64,000 nt of DNA from Pseudomonadota bacterium (lineage in GTDB: Bacteria; Pseudomonadota; Gammaproteobacteria; Steroidobacterales; Steroidobacteraceae): positions 606,487-670,486 of the forward strand of contig JAFEFN010000014.1 in the NCBI GenBank assembly GCA_018240525.1, given 5' to 3'. Both the position numbers and the translations under genes were made by a program. Positions 16,498 through 24,780 of the stretch are shown here, one piece after another (within the stretch, counting starts at the first letter, position 1; each line of letters begins with the position of its first letter). The notes under the pieces are model-generated. The model was not told where the DNA came from, searched no databases, and saw only the letters and a list, made by a program, of their open reading frames with translations.

Positions 16498-16917
16498 TCA
16501 GGCCTCCGGGATCGCGAGCGAGAACTCCCCGCCCGCGCTGTGCGGCACCCCGGGCTCGACCTGGTAGTAGGCCCCCTTGTCGTTCGTGTAGATGTGCCAG
16601 GCGAACTTCAGGCCGGAGGCGTCATCGAGCGAGCCTGCGGCGATGCTGATGTAATCCTTGCCCTTGCCCGCCCAGAAGAGCGTCGAGCCGCAGCGACCGC
16701 AGAACCCGCGCCGCGCATCGGCGGAGGCCTCGAACCAGCGCAGCTCCTGGTCCAGGAGCATCCTGAAGTCGCGCAGGCGCGCGGCCGTGGCCGCGAGGAA
16801 GTGGCCGCTCATGCGCCGGCACTGCGAGCAGTGGCAGCCCACCACGTCGCGCAGCGGGCCGGTGACGCGGTAGCGCACCGCGCCGCACATGCAGCCACCC
16901 TCGAACCTTGCGCTCAC
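16498..16917 (-). CDS. GFA-family (glutathione-dependent formaldehyde-activating-like) zinc protein
   Basis: A 139-residue protein with the GFA/CENP-V zinc pattern: C9 and C11 (GCMCGAVRY), C28, C30 and C33 (GCHCSQCRR), C73 and C76 (GFCGRCGS). These match the structural and exposed zinc sites of the family. Members include a glutathione-S-hydroxymethyl-related enzyme of Paracoccus, but most have unknown substrates. I use GTG at 16915-16917, which overlaps the stop of the S9 peptidase gene as GTGA and places the first CxC at the family position; a longer reading would run into the peptidase gene. Confidence 0.85.
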   Translation of the reverse strand: MSARFEGGCMCGAVRYRVTGPLRDVVGCHCSQCRRMSGHFLAATAARLRDFRMLLDQELRWFEASADARRGFCGRCGSTLFWAGKGKDYISIAAGSLDDASGLKFAWHIYTNDKGAYYQVEPGVPHSAGGEFSLAIPEA

Positions 16918-19049
16918 GGGGCCGCGGCCCCACCGAGCTTCTGCTTCAGGTACACGAAGCTCAGCGCCCACATCTCGGCGGCCTGCTTGTGGTCCGCCGC
17001 GGCCGCATGGCCGCCGTCGGTGTTCTCGTAGAACAGCACGTCGTGTCCCTGTTCTTCCATGCGGGCCGCCATCTTGCGCGCGTGCACGGGCGTCACCCGG
17101 TCATCGCTGGTCGCGGTGACGAAGAACACCGGCGGATACTGCTTCTTGGCCGAGACGTTCTGGTACGGGGAGTATTTCAGGATCCAGGCCAGGTCGGCCG
17201 GCTGCGCCGGGTCGCCGTATTCGGCCGCCCACGAGGCCCCCGCGCCGATGTGCGTGTAGCGCACCATGTCGATCAGCGGCACCTGGCAGACGACCGCGCC
17301 GAACAGCTGCGGCGCCTGCACCATGTTCGTGCTCACCAGCAGGCCGCCGTTGGAGCCGCCCATGATGCCCAGCTGCTTGGGCGTGGTGATGCCGCGCTGG
17401 ACCAGGTCGCGCGCCACCGCCTGGAAGTCGTCGAAGGCCCGCTGCCGGTTCTGCAGGATCGCCGCCTGGTGCCAGCCGGGCCCGTATTCCCCGCCGCCGC
17501 GGATGTTGGCATCGACGAACACGCCGCCGCGCGTGAGCCACAGCATGCCGAAGTTGGCCGAATAGTGCGGCGTCTCGGACACCTCGAAGCCGCCGTACCC
17601 ATAGAGGATGGTCGGTGCCGGGCCGGCGAGCTTGCGCGGCCGGGTCACGAAGTACGGCACCCGCGTGCCATCGGCGCTGGTGGCGAAGAACTGCTCGGTG
17701 ACCAGGTTCGACGCATCGAAGCGCGGCGGCAGCGACTTGATCGGCACCGGCTTGCCGTCGCCGTAGTCCGCGTACAGCGTCGTGGGGAGGGTGTAGCTCT
17801 CGAACCGGAAGTAGGCCTCCGGGCCGTATTCGTTGACCGCGACGATGGAGGCCGCCCCGCCGGCCGGCAGCGGCAGCAGCGTCTCGACCCACTTGCCGTC
17901 CGGCTGCGGATGAAACGCGTGCACGCTGCTGGTGACGTCGCGCAGGACGGCGGCGTACACCGCATCGCGCCCGATGGCCACTTCGTCGATGGAGCTGTGC
18001 GCATCGGGGGTGAACAGCACGGTGACCGGGTCCGCGTCCACGGAGGCGGCCGGGGGCAGCACCCGATAGGCGAGCAGCGAGCCCTTCCCGATCGGAGCGC
18101 CGTGCGGGGGCGTCCAGTCATCGCGCAGGGTGAAGAGCAGATGGCCTGCCTGCGCCCCCTTGAAGTCCGCTCCCGGCGGCAGCGGCAGCTGCTGCAGGGC
18201 GCCGTCGGGTTTGAGAAGGTGGTACTCGGAGGTGAAGAAAGTCGGCGCGCGCGCGATCAGGGCGATGGTGCCGGCCGAGGTGTGCGCCACGGCCGGCGCG
18301 CTCAGCACGTCCTGCGTCTTGCCCTCGAACAGGGTGCGGGCACTGGCCAGGGGCTGGCCGCGCTTCCACACCTTGATGATGCGCGGGTAGCCGGACTCGG
18401 TCATGGACCCGGGACCAAAGTCGGTCCCGAACAGCACCGTGTCCTCATCGAGGTAGGTGATTTCCAGCTTGGCCTCGCTCAGCTGGAAGCCATCCTTGAG
18501 GAAGCTGCGCGTGGCCATGTCGAACTCGCGCACGACGACCGCATCCCCGCCACCCCGCGACAGCTGCAGGAGGCAGCGCCGCTCGCTCGGGCTGCACTCG
18601 GCACCCTTCCACACCCAGTTCTCGTGCTCGTCCGCGGCGAGCTTGTCCAGGTCCAGCAGCACGTCCCACGCCGGATCGGGCTTGGAATACTCGGCGATGG
18701 TAGTGCGCCGCCAGATGCCCTTCGGATGCTGTGCGTCCTGCCAGAAGTTGGTCGCCCACTGGTGCTCGATGCTCGCGTAGGGGATGCGGTCGGTCGCGTC
18801 CATGACCTTCAGGATGGCCGCGTAGTCCTTCGGGTAGTCGGGGTCCGCCTTGAGCACCGAGAGGGCCTTCGCATTCTGGGCCTTGACCCACTCGAGGGGC
18901 TTGGCCCCATGCACGTCCTCCAGCCACAGATACGGGTCGGCATCGCTGCCACTGGTCTCTTTCGTCTGCACGCTTTGCGCTCCCCAGGTGACTGCGCTCC
19001 CGAGCACGGCGGCGACACCGGCAACCCAGCAGAAAGTCCGCAGGTTCAT
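16914..19049 (-). CDS. exported S9A prolyl oligopeptidase-like serine peptidase
   Basis: A 711-residue peptidase with a signal-like N-terminus (about 1-24). A seven-bladed propeller region (about 100-445) precedes the alpha/beta-hydrolase domain. The catalytic triad is S566 in GGSNGGL, D650 in DDRV and H681 in DGGH, the arrangement of prolyl oligopeptidases, which cut short peptides after proline. The linker YGYGGFEVS and NIRGGGEYGPGWH are family signatures. The start ATG (19047-19049) follows GAGGATTCAC. It is translationally coupled to the GFA gene downstream. An acyl-peptide-processing role in the periplasm is likely, but the natural peptide substrate is unknown. Confidence 0.92.
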   Translation of the reverse strand: MNLRTFCWVAGVAAVLGSAVTWGAQSVQTKETSGSDADPYLWLEDVHGAKPLEWVKAQNAKALSVLKADPDYPKDYAAILKVMDATDRIPYASIEHQWATNFWQDAQHPKGIWRRTTIAEYSKPDPAWDVLLDLDKLAADEHENWVWKGAECSPSERRCLLQLSRGGGDAVVVREFDMATRSFLKDGFQLSEAKLEITYLDEDTVLFGTDFGPGSMTESGYPRIIKVWKRGQPLASARTLFEGKTQDVLSAPAVAHTSAGTIALIARAPTFFTSEYHLLKPDGALQQLPLPPGADFKGAQAGHLLFTLRDDWTPPHGAPIGKGSLLAYRVLPPAASVDADPVTVLFTPDAHSSIDEVAIGRDAVYAAVLRDVTSSVHAFHPQPDGKWVETLLPLPAGGAASIVAVNEYGPEAYFRFESYTLPTTLYADYGDGKPVPIKSLPPRFDASNLVTEQFFATSADGTRVPYFVTRPRKLAGPAPTILYGYGGFEVSETPHYSANFGMLWLTRGGVFVDANIRGGGEYGPGWHQAAILQNRQRAFDDFQAVARDLVQRGITTPKQLGIMGGSNGGLLVSTNMVQAPQLFGAVVCQVPLIDMVRYTHIGAGASWAAEYGDPAQPADLAWILKYSPYQNVSAKKQYPPVFFVTATSDDRVTPVHARKMAARMEEQGHDVLFYENTDGGHAAAADHKQAAEMWALSFVYLKQKLGGAAAP

Positions 19050-19283
19050 GTGAATCCTCGATAGTTCGTCTTGTGATGCCGGCGCGGAGCGCCGGAGTCG
19101 TGCAGCCATGATAGATGAGGCGGGCGCGGCGCGAAGCCGCAGCCTCACCGTGGCCGCGTCATGCCGCCCGCGGCGGCCCGGGGCCCCATGCCGGCGGCCG
19201 CGCGCGCCGCTGCAGGAAGCAAACATCATCGGCCCGTCGTTCCCGATGCGCGGCCCCTGTTGGCGCGGGCCGCGGACCTGCGG

Positions 19284-20510
19284 TCATCCCGCGCCGAGTT
19301 CGGCCAGGTACCAGGTGACGAAGCGGTCCGCATAGGATTCCTGCGTCGAATACGGCCCGGGGACGAAGAAGCGCGAATCGATGCCGGCCTGGTTCATCTC
19401 GACGATCCGCTTGTCTTCGATGCTCGTGGTCTTCCACAGCCACGTGAGCTGCTCGGCATCGTAGTCGGTGCCCTCCACCGCTTCGGCGTCCACCAGCCAG
19501 AGCAACTCCATCTCCGTCCGGTCCACGGCCCGCGGAATGAAGCGGTAGATCAGGCCGTGGTCGGGGTACGCCAGGAAGTCACTGAGCGGCCCGATGTCGA
19601 AGTACGTCGAGTTGCCGTCCGAGGCGCTGAAGGAGCCCATGTAGCGTCCGAGCGGCCGGCCATCCGCGGTCGCGCTCGCGTGTCCCTCGTGCAGCGCGCT
19701 GCGAAAGACCGATACCGACTCGCGTCCGGCGCCGGCCGCACACGCGTACTCGTCGATGTCCGGCACGCGGATGCCGAGCGCCGCCCCGCGCTGCCGTGCC
19801 GCACGCTCCAGCTCGATGTTGAGCTCCGCGGGGCGGGCGTATACGTGGCGGCGCGCGTACTCCGGATGCGCGGGCTGGCAGTGGTAGCACTCCATGTAAT
19901 TCTCGATGGCGAGCTTCCAGTTCGCGTTGATCACGTACAGTTCGCGGTGCGCCACCTTGGCCCGTCCCCAGCCATGGGTGCCGGCCGACTGGGCGAGCGC
20001 GGCCTCGGCGGCAGAGAAGTCGAGCGGCTCCTCGGCGAAGGTGGTGAAGATCAGGCCTTCGACCACGCGCACGGGCAGGCTGCGCAGCCCCATCTCCTCG
20101 CGACGGAACCCCTCGGGCATGTGCCGGGCCGCAAGCAGTCGCCCCTCCAGGTCGTACGACCAGGCGTGATAGGGGCAGGTGAAGCGGCCGGCGGGCGCGT
20201 GGCCGGCGTGCTCGGCGCACAAGCGCGAACCGCGGTGCCGGCACACGTTCAGCAGCGCGCGTACCTGGTGTGCGGCGGTGCGCACGATGATGACCGATTC
20301 GTTCGCCAGTTCCGCGAGCAGGTAGTCGCCCGGGCGCGCAATGCTGCTGGCGTGGCCCGCACAGAACCAATGCCTGAGCAGCATCCGCTGCACGTCGCAT
20401 TCGAATATCTGCGGATCGGTATAGAAGTCGCGCGGCAGCGCGTAGCCGGCGCGCCGGCTTCGCACCAGCGCTGCAAGCCGCGGCGTCAGCTCGTCGATTG
20501 GGCCGGTCAC
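19284..20510 (-). CDS. Rieske non-haem iron ring-hydroxylating oxygenase alpha subunit
   Basis: A 408-residue oxygenase subunit. The Rieske [2Fe-2S] ligands are C90 and H92 (CRHRGSRL) and C112 and H115 (CPYHAWSY). The mononuclear iron histidines are H210 and H215 in NYMECYHCQPAHPEY. This shape is common to choline/carnitine/glycine-betaine-type monooxygenases and aromatic ring-hydroxylating dioxygenases. No ferredoxin, reductase or beta subunit gene is adjacent, so the redox partner must be encoded elsewhere. I place the start at GTG (20508-20510) after AGGAAG; the open frame further upstream has an arginine/proline-rich sequence unlike the family. It is 100 bases downstream of the OpgC-like gene. 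Confidence 0.88.
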   Translation of the reverse strand: MTGPIDELTPRLAALVRSRRAGYALPRDFYTDPQIFECDVQRMLLRHWFCAGHASSIARPGDYLLAELANESVIIVRTAAHQVRALLNVCRHRGSRLCAEHAGHAPAGRFTCPYHAWSYDLEGRLLAARHMPEGFRREEMGLRSLPVRVVEGLIFTTFAEEPLDFSAAEAALAQSAGTHGWGRAKVAHRELYVINANWKLAIENYMECYHCQPAHPEYARRHVYARPAELNIELERAARQRGAALGIRVPDIDEYACAAGAGRESVSVFRSALHEGHASATADGRPLGRYMGSFSASDGNSTYFDIGPLSDFLAYPDHGLIYRFIPRAVDRTEMELLWLVDAEAVEGTDYDAEQLTWLWKTTSIEDKRIVEMNQAGIDSRFFVPGPYSTQESYADRFVTWYLAELGAG

Positions 20511-20610
20511 GGGCGCTTCCTGCCGAGGAGCGGCCCGGCGGACCGGTGCCGGGCCGGCGCGGTATTCCTCATGCAACACGGGCAGTTTCGCATCTCGGGC
20601 ACCGCGGAGA

Positions 20611-21777
20611 CTAGGCGCATTGAGCCTGGGCCGTGCGTGCGGCCTGCTGCCGCTCGCGCCGCGCGCGCAAGGCGCGCCAGCGCGCATGGCAGGCCGCCGG
20701 AAGGAACAGACTCGCGACCACCATCAGGCCGAGAGCATCGTAGGCGAGTGGTCCGTGTGCCTCCGCGCGCCAGCGCAGCGGTGCCACGAGATAAACGACC
20801 AGGAGGTGGAAAGAGAACACCTGGATCGAGTGCCGCCCCAGGAAGGCGAACGCGGGCCAGCAGAAGACCCGCGGCAGGCGCCATGCCAGAGCGTAGATGA
20901 GGTAGACAAACGCGAGGACATTGACGAGGTAGGCTGCGCCATAGTCCGCTTTGGAAGCAAGCCAGGCCCCGTGCGCGAAGGAGGCGGGCCAGGGGACAAG
21001 CTCCCAGCGCATCGTGAAGCCTGCGATGCACACGAGCGCGCACAGCGCGACCAGGAGCGGCTGCGGGGTGACGACCGGCCGCCCCCTGTACAGGTACCAG
21101 TACCCGCAGTAGAGACCCGAGAAGAACACGAACTGCCACGCGAGCGGATTGAAGGCGCCGTGAAAAAGACCGAACGGCTCCGCGCCGGGGGCGCGCGATC
21201 CGAGGCCGGCCTGGGCCGCACCCCAGAGCGCGAAGATCACCAGCAGCATGAGGTTGCCGCGGCCGCTGCGCAGCGCCCACAGCGCCAGCGGCATGCACAG
21301 CACGAACAGTGCGTACATCGGCAGTACGTCGAAGTACTTCGGCTGGTAGGCCCACACCGCGAAGTAACCGAGCGCGCGCAGCAGGTCGTGCACATCCTGT
21401 CCGACTGCAAAGCCGAAGTGCTCATTGGCGCGCGGGGCAATGAGCAGCACCGCCAGGAGCGGCACGAAGGCCGCCAGGTGGTAAGCCTGGATGTAAGCGC
21501 AGCGTCTGACGCAGCGACGCACGAGGGCCGCGCATCCCTCATCGGCCGCGCGGCTGTAGACCGCGCCGGCGACGAGGCCCGAGAGGAATACGAAGCCGGC
21601 CGCCGCCGGCACGCGGCCGAACATCTCGTTGCTGAACCGACCGAGCGGGCAGCCGGTGTGCACGAGGGCGATCTCGGCCAGCATGAGGCCGCGCAAGCTG
21701 TCGATGCGCAGGTCGCGCGTGCGCGGACGTGCGCGGGGTGCGGCGGGGGCCCCCGCGGCAGCCGGCTCGCGCGTCAA
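20611..21777 (-). CDS. OpgC-like membrane acyltransferase
   Basis: A 388-residue polytopic protein of the OpgC family (PF10129), with the N-terminal signature RDLRIDSLRGLMLAEIALVHTG and about ten hydrophobic segments. OpgC adds succinyl groups to osmoregulated periplasmic glucans in enterobacteria; here no opgG/opgH genes are nearby, so the acceptor is uncertain. The start is the weak point: there is no ATG or GTG upstream of the conserved RDLRIDSLRG, so TTG at 21775-21777 is the best choice. The frame stays open through the tRNA-Ser gene, which cannot be coding. It probably reads out of the tRNA transcript or a promoter in the 122 bases between. Confidence 0.75.
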   Translation of the reverse strand: MTREPAAAGAPAAPRARPRTRDLRIDSLRGLMLAEIALVHTGCPLGRFSNEMFGRVPAAAGFVFLSGLVAGAVYSRAADEGCAALVRRCVRRCAYIQAYHLAAFVPLLAVLLIAPRANEHFGFAVGQDVHDLLRALGYFAVWAYQPKYFDVLPMYALFVLCMPLALWALRSGRGNLMLLVIFALWGAAQAGLGSRAPGAEPFGLFHGAFNPLAWQFVFFSGLYCGYWYLYRGRPVVTPQPLLVALCALVCIAGFTMRWELVPWPASFAHGAWLASKADYGAAYLVNVLAFVYLIYALAWRLPRVFCWPAFAFLGRHSIQVFSFHLLVVYLVAPLRWRAEAHGPLAYDALGLMVVASLFLPAACHARWRALRARRERQQAARTAQAQCA

Positions 21778-21899
21778 CTGCCCGACATCGGGGGTCGCAT
21801 CGGGGCCGATCCTGCACGGTGACGGCGCACTGTTCTTCGCGGTGCCTGGGGCGGGAGACTCGGAGTCCAAATTGGGGCTCTGCAATTGCTTGTTTTTAT

Positions 21900-21989
21900 T
21901 GGCGGAGAGGGTGAGATTCGAACTCACGAACCCCGTGAGGGGTCTCCGGTTTTCAAGACCGGTGCAATCAACCGCTCTGCCACCTCTCC
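21900..21989 (-). tRNA. tRNA-Ser (anticodon UGA)
   Basis: A 90-base tRNA with a 7-bp acceptor stem (GGAGAGG / CCTCTCC), an anticodon stem CCGGT/ACCGG around loop CTTGAAA (anticodon TGA), a long variable arm typical of serine tRNAs (GACCCCTCACGGGGTTC region), and a T arm with GTTCGAATC. Discriminator G and an encoded CCA are at the 3' end (21900-21903). It lies upstream of the OpgC-like gene on the same strand. Confidence 0.97.
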
Positions 21990-22067
21990 ATAGCGCGGAC
22001 TGCGGGGCGCATTCTAGCAAAGCAGAGGCGGTACCCCGGCAGGCAGCGGAAAAGCCGCTAAACGCGC

Positions 22068-22274
22068 CTATTTCGGTTTCGGCCTGGCAAGACTCCGGGC
22101 GATATCGACGCGCTCCTCGGTCGAGACCGTCCAGTGCTCATCGCAGCTGGAGCAGTAGGCGGGGATCTCGGCACCGGCCTCGAGCAGCTGGAGCAGCTCA
22201 TCGCGCGGCAAGCCCGGCTGCACGCGCTCGCTGCCACAGTTCGGGCATTCGGCGTAGAACGGCACCGTATCCAT
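22068..22274 (-). CDS. small zinc-ribbon protein
   Basis: A 68-residue protein with two CxxC pairs, C10/C13 (ECPNCGS) and C41/C44 (YCSSCDE), forming a likely zinc ribbon. It ends in a lysine/arginine-rich tail. AGGAG precedes the ATG by 6 bases. I do not recognise a named family. Its divergent neighbour is the MESH1-like gene. DNA-, RNA- or protein-binding roles are all possible. Confidence 0.75.
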   Translation of the reverse strand: MDTVPFYAECPNCGSERVQPGLPRDELLQLLEAGAEIPAYCSSCDEHWTVSTEERVDIARSLARPKPK

Positions 22275-22397
22275 GACTGGCTCCTGCGGTGACGTCCGCG
22301 ACGGAAGGATCCCGGAAGACGGGTGTGCTGGGTATGCAATGCTATCAAAACGGAGCCGGGCGGTTCGGCGCACACTGCACTGAAGAGGTACCGTAAC

Positions 22398-22928
22398 TTG
22401 CAACCTGCGCTGCAGACCCTGCTCGCCGCGGCAAGCTTCGCGGCGCACAAGCACCGTGACCAGCGCCGCAAGGGCGCCGAGGCGTCCCCCTACATCAACC
22501 ACCCGCTCGCGGTCGCGAACCTCCTCGCCAACGAGGCCGGGGTGGAGGATGTCACGACACTGGTGGCGGCACTCCTGCACGACACCATCGAGGACACCGC
22601 GACCACCGCCGAGGAGATCGCAGCGCGCTTCGGCGCCGAGGTGGCCGCCGTGGTGATGGAGGTCACCGATGACAAGCGGCTCCCGAAGGAGGAGCGCAAG
22701 CGTCGTCAGGTCGATCATGCCGGGGCACTCAGCCACCGAGCCAAGCTGGTAAAGCTCGCCGACAAGATCTGCAACCTGCGCGACATGGCGGGGGCGCCCC
22801 CCGCGGGCTGGCCGCTCGAGCGCAGGCGTGAATATTTCGAATGGGCGCGCCAGGTCGTGGACCGGGTGCGCGCGGTGAGCCCGCGGCTGGGCGCGCTCTT
22901 CGACGAGGCCTACACGCAGCGACCCTAG
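22398..22928 (+). CDS. MESH1-like HD-domain alarmone (ppGpp) hydrolase
   Basis: A 176-residue single-domain protein matching the small alarmone hydrolases related to the hydrolase half of SpoT. The HD metal ligands are visible: H35 (YINHPLAVA), H61 and D62, E65 and D66 (LLHDTIED), and D122 with N126 (LADKICNLRD). With the TTG start at 22398, which follows AGAGG, these numbers coincide with those of human MESH1. That supports the start; the open frame reaches further upstream but reads unlike the family. Such enzymes remove the 3'-pyrophosphate from (p)ppGpp, and some act on NADPH. There is no synthetase domain in this window. Confidence 0.88.
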   Translation: MQPALQTLLAAASFAAHKHRDQRRKGAEASPYINHPLAVANLLANEAGVEDVTTLVAALLHDTIEDTATTAEEIAARFGAEVAAVVMEVTDDKRLPKEERKRRQVDHAGALSHRAKLVKLADKICNLRDMAGAPPAGWPLERRREYFEWARQVVDRVRAVSPRLGALFDEAYTQRP

Positions 22929-23070
22929 GCGGGGTGCCGGTTTTCCCGCTCCGGCGCCGTGTGGGACGAGTCCGTTCCCGGCGAGGACGGGCGCGTGCCA
23001 TGGCCGCTGACACCGGTGTGCCGGATGGTGTCTTATAGGCCCATCGCAACTTGTCATTGGGAGGACACTC

Positions 23071-23283
23071 GTGAAGAAGAAAACCACCTGGGCGCTCTTT
23101 GGCACCCTGACCGTCAACCTGGCACTCGGCTTCGCCGTGGTGCTGCTCTTCAGCGCCACCCCCGCGGTCCAGGCGGCGGAGGCCCCGCCGCCCGCGGCGC
23201 ACGCGCCCGCCCCGCCGGCCAAGCAGGATGCCAAGAAGGTCGACCACCTGGTGGCCGTCCGCATGGGCTGGTCGCTGGGCTGA
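23071..23283 (+). CDS. small exported protein of unknown function
   Basis: A 70-residue product starting at GTG (strong GGAGG 6 bases before). It has a lysine N-terminus, a hydrophobic segment (WALFGTLTVNLALGFAVVLLF) and a probable cleavage site near AVQAA. An alanine/proline-rich linker leads to a charged tail KQDAKKVDHLVAVRMGWSLG. I do not recognise it. It could remain anchored by the hydrophobic segment. It stands alone, converging on the FAD oxidoreductase gene. Confidence 0.6.
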   Translation: MKKKTTWALFGTLTVNLALGFAVVLLFSATPAVQAAEAPPPAAHAPAPPAKQDAKKVDHLVAVRMGWSLG

Positions 23284-23290
23284 AGGACCC

Positions 23291-23315
23291 GGCCCGCCGC
23301 TTCAGCGGCGGGGCC
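23291..23315. terminator. GC-rich hairpin between convergent genes
   Basis: A stem of GGCCCGCCGC and GCGGCGGGGCC with loop TTCA and one bulged G. It starts 7 bases after the small exported gene and covers the stop codon of the convergent FAD oxidoreductase gene. It has no T tract, so it may stop transcription only partly or protect mRNA 3' ends. Confidence 0.35.
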
Positions 23316-24591
23316 GTTCCAGTGAATCGCGCAGGCGCAGGTACTGGATGGTGGCGCGCACGCCCAGCCGGCTGAAGGCGTGCAGGCGGATCGGATGCAC
23401 GGCGGTGACGGGGAATCCCAGTTCCTCTGCCGGCATCCCGAGTACGCGCTGCGCGAGCAGCCGCCCCATCACGCTCGCCATGGCCACCCCGCGGCCGTTG
23501 TAACCCAGCGCGGCGAGCAGGTTCGGCGCCAGCTCGTGCAGGTGCGGCAGGTGGTCGGCCGTCATCGCCACGAAGCCACCCCAGTGATAGTCGAAGTCCA
23601 GGCCTGCCAGCTGCGGGTAGATCTCGCGCACCGCCTGATAGTGGTGGCGCGCCATGTGCGCCGTCGGCGCGGCCGCATAGCTGCCACGGGTTCCCATCAC
23701 CAGCCGACCGCCCGCGTCGGTGCGGAAGTAGCGCAGCAGCCGGCAGGTGTCCGAGGCGGCCTGTCCGCCGGGCAGGATCTGGCTGCGCAGCTGGCTCGGG
23801 ATCGGCGCGGTCGCCACCTGGAATGAGGGCACCGCCACCACGGTGCGGCGCAGCCGCGGGTTGAGCGAACCGGTGTACGCGTTGGTGGCGAGGATCACCG
23901 TGCTCGCCGTGACCTCCCCGCGCGGTGTCTCGGCGCGGTAGCCACCGGCACACCGGGCGAGGCGGACCACGGGGCTGTGCGTGAAGAGCTCGCCGCCGAA
24001 TCGCAGCACGGCGTGGGCGAGTCCACGCACGTATGACAGCGGCTGCACCGTGCCGCCGCGCGCATCGAAGAGTCCCCCGCAGTAGCGCTGCGAGCCGGTC
24101 AGGCGTTGCATCTGCTCGCGCGAGACCAGCTCGACGCGATCGCCGCGGCGGCGCCACTGCTCGGCGCGCGCGGCCAGGGCCGGCAGCGCCTCCTCCGAGG
24201 CGGCCGGCTGCAGCCAGCCGGAGCGCAAGGCATCGCACTCGATGCCCAGGCGGCCGATGAGCTCGAAGACCGTGTCCGGCGCGCGCGCCACCGTCTGCAC
24301 GTAGCGCGCACCGCGCGCCTCGCCGAACATCCGCTGCAGCTGGTCCGGGTCGTGCTTGACGCCGGCAATCACCTGGCCGCCGTTGAGTCCCGAGGCGCGC
24401 TCGCCGAGGGCCGTGCTCTCCAGCACCACCACGCTGCGACCGGCTTCGGCCAGGTGGACGGCGGCACTCAGACCGGTGTAGCCGGCGCCGATAATCACCA
24501 CGTCGGCGCGGCGGGACGAGGTGAGTTCACCCGTGGCAGGGCCAGCGATGGCGGTCGCAGACCACAGCGACTGCAGCGTAAGGGGACTCAT
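23302..24591 (-). CDS. FAD-dependent DAO-family amine oxidoreductase (PuuB/OrdL-like)
   Basis: A 429-residue flavoprotein of the D-amino-acid/glycine oxidase superfamily. The Rossmann motif is VVIIGAGYTGLSAAVHLAEAG (GxGxxG at 35-40), followed by ERASGLNGGQV and, near the C-terminus, FDYHWGGFVAMTADHLPHL. This arrangement is typical of gamma-glutamylputrescine oxidoreductase (PuuB) and related enzymes that oxidise secondary or primary amines to aldehydes. The start ATG is at 24589-24591. It is divergent from the TTQ amine dehydrogenase operon (189-base gap). With the spermidine-dehydrogenase-like gene further on, this points to polyamine breakdown, though PuuA, PuuC and PuuD are absent. Confidence 0.83.
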   Translation of the reverse strand: MSPLTLQSLWSATAIAGPATGELTSSRRADVVIIGAGYTGLSAAVHLAEAGRSVVVLESTALGERASGLNGGQVIAGVKHDPDQLQRMFGEARGARYVQTVARAPDTVFELIGRLGIECDALRSGWLQPAASEEALPALAARAEQWRRRGDRVELVSREQMQRLTGSQRYCGGLFDARGGTVQPLSYVRGLAHAVLRFGGELFTHSPVVRLARCAGGYRAETPRGEVTASTVILATNAYTGSLNPRLRRTVVAVPSFQVATAPIPSQLRSQILPGGQAASDTCRLLRYFRTDAGGRLVMGTRGSYAAAPTAHMARHHYQAVREIYPQLAGLDFDYHWGGFVAMTADHLPHLHELAPNLLAALGYNGRGVAMASVMGRLLAQRVLGMPAEELGFPVTAVHPIRLHAFSRLGVRATIQYLRLRDSLERPRR

Positions 24592-24780
24592 GGGCGCTTC
24601 GTGCCTGAAGGGTGGAGGGCGCAAAAACTCTAAGTCAGCGGTTTGCAAGGGTCAAACGGTTCGTCGGGCGCGGCTTTCGCCGTGCTGGGCGTTGTGCGAG
24701 ACTCGCCACAAAGCCGACACGATCGACGCAGATCGAACAGTTCGGCACGTCACCCAACGTGGCCGGAGTGGGGAGAGCCG

